Assembly (NCBI GenBank): GCA_002371265.1
Contig: DFGT01000031.1
Coordinates: 186,001 to 250,000, forward strand
DNA from: Bacteroidales bacterium UBA3743
GTDB lineage: Bacteria > Bacteroidota > Bacteroidia > Bacteroidales > Paludibacteraceae
DNA length: 64,000 nt
Direction of reading: 5' to 3'
The notes below the pieces were generated by a model. That model made no database searches. It worked only from the letters and a program-made list of their open reading frames with translations, and had not been told where the DNA came from. Each line of letters begins with the position of its first letter. Positions within the stretch are counted from its first letter, which is position 1. The translations under genes and the position numbers were made by a program. Positions 53,652-61,400 of this stretch are shown one piece after another.

Positions 53652-55367
53652 TTACTGGTCAAACTCAACCTTGAATTCAATTCTGTTGTTAAGTTTTCTT
53701 CCGTTCAACGTCTTGTTGTCGCCAATTGGCTGAGTTCCACCATGGCCGAAGCTCTTCAAACGAGAAGGATAGATACCGCGTTCAACCATGTAGTCGACAA
53801 TCGCCATAGCCCTACGTTTAGAAATCTTAAGGTTGACCGCCATACTACCTGTTGCATCTGTATGTCCGTTTACAACCAATCTATAGTTAGGATACTCTCT
53901 CATGATTGAGATGATCTTGTCGATATAGTGGCAAGTTGATCGTACCAAATTAGCCGTTCCTGGCTCAAACTGGATTCCGTACTCTGCATTCTTGAATGCC
54001 TTTCTAGCTCTCTCAGAAACCTCCGGACATCCTTGGTTGGCCTCAACACCAGGGATAGTAGGACACTTATCCAAATAGTCTGGAATACCATCACCATCTG
54101 TATCGAATGGACATCCATCCTGATCAACCTTAACACCCTCTGGAGTGTTTGGACACTTATCAAGATGATCCGCCACACCGTCGCCATCGGCATCAAAAGG
54201 ACATCCATGATTGTCAACAGGAGTATTCTTAGGAGTATAAGGACACTGGTCTATATGATCTGGCACACCGTCGCCATCAGTGTCGAGTGGACATCCGCAT
54301 GTATCAACCACTACACCCTTAGGAGTATCTCCACATCTGTCAAGATAGTCGTAGACACCGTCACCATCTGTATCAAGTGGACATCCGCATGTATCGACTG
54401 GCAAGCCGGCTGGTGTGTTCGGACAATTATCAAACATATCAAGCACACCATCTCTATCTATATCCTTCAAACGAGGACAAGGAATCTTAACACCTAACCT
54501 TAATCCGACTGAAAAAGGTTTAACTGTCTCTACCGCATCCGAAGACAAAACACCATTATATCCATCGATACTTACAAAAGACTTATCTTTTTTTGCAATA
54601 CTTGTCAGGCCATAATCAGCATACAAACCATAAAACAAATGAATTCTGCCAACTCTGTGCACCAAACTTAAGTCAAGATAGCCGCTTACTGACACTAGTT
54701 TTGTCTCTGTCTCTCCTGATGAATGAACATCAGATGTTGTTATGCCCTGACTAGGGACAGAGTCGTAACGGGCATCAAGTTTTTCAACATAAAGAGATGA
54801 CTTTGTTGTACCATCCGTAACCTCATAAGATGTTTTGATAGGAAAAGATAATTTTGCACCGACACCTGCAAGGAACGTCGTTTTCTCACCCATAGGAGCA
54901 CGGAACAAAACACCTACTGGCACTTCCAAAGCAAAAACACTTTGCGTTTCAGTCCATCCGGAGAACGTAGTGGTACATTTACCATCATAATTAGTCTTTT
55001 TGCCATTATAGTCTCTTACTGGAATCTGAACCATCGTCGAATATTCTGATCCTTCATCAACCTTGACCGTAGAATTAAGCTTTGATCCTCCAATACCAAA
55101 AGAGATACCACAAACACGGGAGAAGAAAATATTGTAGTCAATATTAAATCTTCCTCCTTTACCCATCTCAGAACTACCGTAAGGAAAATCATACAACAAT
55201 GTACTTATTCCTCCGCCTGCTGAAAGACTCAAAAATTTGTTCTGCTCCATAATAGGTGGATATATCACCTTAACCTTTGCCTTAGGAGCATTCTCATTAG
55301 GTGTCTCCTGTGCCGTCAATCCAAAAACGGAGAGCAATGCAACAATAAAGAGAATATAGCGTTTCAT
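53652..55367 (-). CDS. OmpA-family protein with beta barrel and thrombospondin type 3 repeats
   Basis: The 571-residue protein has a signal peptide, an outer-membrane barrel of about 280 residues, five Asp-rich thrombospondin type 3 repeats (about 305-440: DTDGDGVPDHIDQCP and variants, with Cys pairs) that bind calcium, and a C-terminal OmpA domain (NGHTDATGSMAVNLKISKRR, then LKSFGHGGTQPIG) that binds peptidoglycan. The repeats would form a stiff rod between barrel and wall. It starts 55 bases after the giant repeat gene and is probably co-transcribed with it. A role in holding or exporting that partner is inference. Confidence 0.88.
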   Translation of the reverse strand: MKRYILFIVALLSVFGLTAQETPNENAPKAKVKVIYPPIMEQNKFLSLSAGGGISTLLYDFPYGSSEMGKGGRFNIDYNIFFSRVCGISFGIGGSKLNSTVKVDEGSEYSTMVQIPVRDYNGKKTNYDGKCTTTFSGWTETQSVFALEVPVGVLFRAPMGEKTTFLAGVGAKLSFPIKTSYEVTDGTTKSSLYVEKLDARYDSVPSQGITTSDVHSSGETETKLVSVSGYLDLSLVHRVGRIHLFYGLYADYGLTSIAKKDKSFVSIDGYNGVLSSDAVETVKPFSVGLRLGVKIPCPRLKDIDRDGVLDMFDNCPNTPAGLPVDTCGCPLDTDGDGVYDYLDRCGDTPKGVVVDTCGCPLDTDGDGVPDHIDQCPYTPKNTPVDNHGCPFDADGDGVADHLDKCPNTPEGVKVDQDGCPFDTDGDGIPDYLDKCPTIPGVEANQGCPEVSERARKAFKNAEYGIQFEPGTANLVRSTCHYIDKIISIMREYPNYRLVVNGHTDATGSMAVNLKISKRRAMAIVDYMVERGIYPSRLKSFGHGGTQPIGDNKTLNGRKLNNRIEFKVEFDQ

Positions 55368-55422
55368 TTACTTGAAATTTTCGAGTTTTACCAACCGTCT
55401 CACTAAACAAGACTTTCTTTAA

Positions 55423-58400
55423 TTATTTTACTAGAACCTTTACTGACTGATTAGATAGTGGTTTTGTCTTATCCGCACCTTCTAATTTAACTATATAAAT
55501 GTTCGGTTTCAATTCAAAAGACATTGAACGTTCTGCCTCCACTCTATTGACAGGAGTACCGTCTATTGAGTACACAACAAGATTAGTGCCAGCAGGTATG
55601 TCGCCCACAACCTCAACATCTAGTTTACCATTTCCACCGAAAGCCTTTATCCAAAGAGGCTTGTCGACATGGAAGAAAGCTGGACCTACATAAAATTCTC
55701 CGTTAACCAGACATGTATAATAACCATCAAGACCCTTAGACTCCTGGTAATATTGTTTTGTAGCACCAGGTATCAATACTCCATCTTTATACCACTGATA
55801 AGTCTTGAATAAACCAGAAGTGTTGTCAACTGTCAGCACGTCATCCCAAACAATATAAATATTTGAGGCTGGATAATTGACTTTCATCTTAACAATCTGG
55901 CTTTTTACAAGCGTACCAGACATAAAGTTTACAGTGATATCATATATTCCTGGTTTTACATCTTCTGGGACATAAACATTCAAAGACGAAAGAGTATTAT
56001 TCTCGATCGGCATAGTGTCCGTATTTAATTCTGGACATGAATCACAAGTAATCCAATATTTGAATACATTGCCAATCACTTTTACATTGAATGTAGCCAA
56101 ATGACCAGGCGTTGTCTCAAGATTCACATCAGAAACCTGTACAATAGGATCCACATCGAATATACTATTCTCTATCATGAAAGAATACAATCTAGGAGCT
56201 GACGTTGAGTCTGTCCAACTATAATTCTTTGTATCTTTAAGAGCGACAACCACAGTATAAATTCCTACTTCTGTCTGAACATTTCCACTGACAGTAAACA
56301 AAGAATCCGTTGGAATGTAGATATCATATATCTGAGGTTTTCCGTTATAGAAGTATGTTCTTTGATTATTCTCTGGAATTCTAACCAATTTAGGTGACAC
56401 GTTTACAGTATAACTTTTTGCAGTTGTAGAACTGTCAGCAGCCCAAAAATAACCAGAATTAGGAATAATAATCACTTCATAAGTTCCGGCATTCAAAGCT
56501 CTATTATTAGTTACAGTATATGCTCGGCTCAACGGTATCAGCGTCAAAGAATCTCCTGTATAAACCAAATCATTTGGAACAGAGATCGACGGAATCATAT
56601 TCTTCAAGATTCGGAATGTAACATACTTGTCCTCAACAGTACCGTCTGCCCATAAGAAATTGACAGTATCTACAAGTGATACTTTTCTGTAGTACTCGCC
56701 TATCTCAATAGCACCTCCACCATTACGTTCTACAATGTAATTCTCATTAGGAACGACATCAAACAACTTGACATTTCCGTCATAGACAAATGAATCTTCA
56801 ACAGCAACAGGAAGGTCTATCAAAGACTTACCAATCAAGAACTCATAATACTTGGTTCCTATTGTAGAATCAGACCAAATATAATGAAGTGAATCACTCA
56901 ATGATATAGAAACATAATGCAAACCAGCACTTGTACGATGATGACCAGACACTACATAGTATTCTACAGTATCTGCTATAGGATAAGTGACTTCCGAACC
57001 TGTAAATTTGAAGACACTGTCACTCTTAGCAGGAACATCTACAACAATTCTATTAATTTTATAGACATAGCTCAAAGAAGAAGATGTGCTGTCAGACCAA
57101 ATATAATTTTGTTGCAAGTTTACCGTTACATTGTAAACTCCAGGCTCTTTAGTCTGTGTTATTCCGTCGACTATATATCCCTCAACATCTGGAATGACAA
57201 CTCCGTGAATTGAATCATTATAAGTGTAGACGTTAGTCGATGGGAACTTAGGTTTCTCTATTACAAGAGGCTTGACAACCACTGTATATGTCTTCGGCTC
57301 AACTGTTTTATCAGACCATACATAACCTGCCTTCAATGTAACTACCACATCATAAGTACCTGCATTTATCTGGACTCCATTATTTACGACATATGCCTTG
57401 CTTTCTGGCACAAACGAAATTTGAGCTCCACTATAAACATACTCAGTAGGAATAACAGGAACATCAATCGTACCATTTCCTATCATGAATGAAACTGTCT
57501 TGTCAGTTACCGAACCATCACTCCATGTATAATTAAGTGTGTCTTTCAATGTAACTGTTCTTTCATAAACACCTACCTCCGAAGCAGATGCGTTCTTAGG
57601 AAGAACTTCATATCTGCTATTCTCAGTCACAGCAAAATACTTGGTCGTTCCATCATATGAGAATGAAGACTGTACAGCTTCTGGAAGATCAACCTTGGCT
57701 CTTGCAATATCAAAAATGTATGTTTTAACCTCAGTTGTGGAATCAGACCACGTTGAATATGTAAAATCAGTCAAAAGCACAGAGACCTCATAAGAACCAG
57801 CATATGCCTGCACATTACCTAGTACATTGTAATCAGGACTCTTTGCTATATTATAAGTCTGACGCTTTCCATTGTATACAAACTTAGTCGTGTCACCAAA
57901 TGGAATAGGGATGAGTCTCTTGTTGATTGAGAAGACATATCCTACTCTTTCAATTGTGCTATCCGACCACATATAATTAGGTAGCAAGTCAAGAGTCACC
58001 TTGTACTTTCCTAATTCCATTCCAGTAGTTTGACCAGAAATCTCGTAAGCATCATTTACAGGAACCTTAAAGTCGATTATCTTTTTATTGTAAGTATACT
58101 CAAGCTGAAGAACTGGTTTTTCAACCATAATAGGCTTAATAACAACAACAAAAGTTGTATCGGCCTTTCCATTCGACAAACGATATCCCTTATTTGGTGT
58201 AAGTACAACTTTATATGTGCCAACATCTTTTTTAGCTCTATTAACGACTGTATATGCGCCGTCTTCTGGAACAAATATGATAGTATCTCCAGTATATGTA
58301 TACTCAAGTTTTACTTCTGGAATCTCAATCGTACCATCACCGATCACAAAGACAATAGACTTATATTCAACCGTCTCATCAGCCCAAGTATAATTTGCGG

Positions 58401-61400
58401 TATCTACCAAAGTGGCTGTGCGAATATACTTTCCAGTCTGAGTTGCAGCGGCATTCGTATCTGCCACAACATACAAATCACTTGGATTTATCTCGAATTT
58501 TTTCTCCTTTCCATCATAGATAAAGTTTGTTAAAGGAGACGTAGGAAGAGCCACTTTGGCTTTGCTTATCACAAAATCCAATGTTTTGTCAGCTGTTGTT
58601 GAATCCATCCACATATAATGAACAGAATCCTTCAACGTTACCTTAACAACATACTTACCAGCATTTGTCTGAACATTATTGCTGACAGTGAATAACGAGT
58701 CTTCAGGTATTGCAACCGAATATATTTGCTCTTTTCCGTTATATACAAACTTCATCGTGTTTGCAACAGGAATTGAAATCTCAGACTTAGATATAATGAA
58801 GACATATTTTACATCTTCATTAGTGTCATCATGCCAAACATAGTTTTCATTTAGTTTGACAACAACCTCATAAACTCCTGGTTCCGTACCTACTGTATCA
58901 CCCACAAATGAATATCCGTCATTTGGAATAAATCCAAAGCTATGTTTCTTTCCATCATATACATATGTTGCCTCAACTACATCTGGTTTTGAGATATACA
59001 TTGGACTGATTTCTACAACAAAAGACTTAACATCTTTAGAGCCATCCTTCCAAACAAATCCTGGATTTAGAGTGATTTTTACATCATAAATTCCAGCGTT
59101 AGTTTTTGTTCCATTCTCCACTTTGTAGGCCTCACTTTCCTCTACGAATACAATAGGAGAACCCGTATACTTATATTCTGTCACGACTGTAGGAACGACA
59201 ACTGAAATCGGAGAAATTTCAAACGTTAATGTCTTTTTTGCAGTCGTTCCATCGTTCCAAACATGGTTTAACGAATCAACAAGGGAAACCGTTCTCTCAT
59301 AAGTTCCAACATTGATAGCAGATGCGTTCTTCGGATCAACAACATAATTTTCATTCTTTACAACATCAAAGAACTTTTCTGTTCCATCATATGTGAAATT
59401 ATACTTGGTAGCAACAGGATCATTAACCTTTGCTCGTGAAATGACAAACTTATATGTTTTGTCAGCCTCACTGTTATCCGACCATGCATAATGCAACGAG
59501 TCTAGAGAAACCCTTACAGTATAACCGCCTGCGTTTGTCTGTTTGTTGCCAGTCACTTTACAAACTGGATCTGCCACAATCTTATATGTCTGCTCTGTTC
59601 CATTGTAAATAAATGTTGTAGAATCTGCTTCTGGAATAAATACTGAAATCTTCTTAATCTCAATATTAAATACCAAATCTGCCTTTGTCGAGTCACTCCA
59701 CATATAATTTTGTTTCAATGACAAAACAGACTTATATTTTCCTGGCTCTATACCAGAAGAATCTCCGGAAATTTCGTAATATTCACTTTCCGGCATTCTG
59801 AATCTCTCCTCTCCATTATATGTAAACGAAGATCCAATAACAGGTTTTTCAATTGACTTCTCGACAATTCTCACAGTAAAAATCATAGGCGTTTTTGAGC
59901 CATCCTGCCATGTATAATTTTCATTTGGTGTAATTTTCACCTCGTACGTGCCAGCATCAACTCCTGAACCATTCTCTACTGTATAAGCTGAACTTGAACT
60001 TATAAATATAATTTCTTCTCCTGTATATGTGTAGGACTGATTTACTTGCGGTTTTTCGATCTTTCCGTCTCCAATAGTGAAGACAATAAGTCTTTCTTCC
60101 ACCGTATTGTCCGACCACATATAGTTCTTAGTATCGTTAAGTCTTACAGTGTCAGTGTACGTACCTGGACCTACTTCAGAATCTGTCTCCTTGAAAATAG
60201 TATAACGAGGAACTGTTGCTGTATCTTCAGGTACAACAAATGTGAATGGTTTTCCATTATAAATAAAATATCTTTCTGATACTTCAGGAATAATTACTGG
60301 CTGCTGTTTGATAACAAACTTATACGTTTTTGGTTCTGTTGTGTTGTCATCCCACTCATAGCCTCCATTCTCATCCATATCCAAAGAGACTGTTCTGACA
60401 TATACACCAGCATCCACTCCTGTAGCGTTTGAATCCGCCAACACAGATCCTTCTGCCACGGTGATGTTGAAATTCTTTTCATTTCCATCATATACATATG
60501 TCATGACAGAATCAACATTCGGCAATTTTACAATTCCCTTTGATATAGTGAATGGATATGTCTTATCTTCTGTGTTCTTATTATCACTCCACTCATAATG
60601 GTTCTTGTCGACCAAAGAGACCGTGACAACATAATTTCCTGCTAATTTTTGCTTATTGCCAGAAATCTTATATGCTATGTTTTCTGTCAAATTATAAGTT
60701 TGAACTGTTCCGTTAAACACAAAGCTTCTAGTATCTGCCTCTGGCTTCTCAACACTGATTTTATTGATCTTGAACGTCACCGAAATAGTGTCGTCTGTAC
60801 CATCAGCCCATATATTACCATAGCTTGGTGCTATCTTTACAGGGTAAATATCTGGCTCTTTTGCCGCCGACTCTCCCTTGACACTTAAACTGGTGTTATT
60901 TTCTACAAATGTAATTATCGAACCGCTGTAAGTAAACTCTGTCTGAGTAAATACAGGCTTTTCGATTTTCTTTGAGACGATTGAAAATTCCGTCGACGCA
61001 TTTGCTTCCGAAATCACATAGTTTTTTGCATCCTTGCCTGTCAACGTTGCTGTCGCTGTATATCCCTCTTTCACATCTGTCTGGGCTCCTTTCACAGATA
61101 CCGACACTTCATCTCCCTCTATTACACCACTCAATGTGGCAGATGGCTTCTGTTCCTGTCCATTGTACACCAGCTCTGTTTCTCCCCACTTAATACCTGC
61201 GTCTTTTTTGGCGATTTTCGCTGTTATATAAACAAGCTCCGACGACATATAACCATCATCAACAGGCTCAAATCTGTATCCTACGCTGTACTCGTCTGCC
61301 TCCTTAACACTTGGAACGGTATCTACCTCCGTGCTTGCTCCCAATACATATTTGAAAGAACCTTTTATGCTTCCAGCGACACCAGCTTTTAACAATTCTT

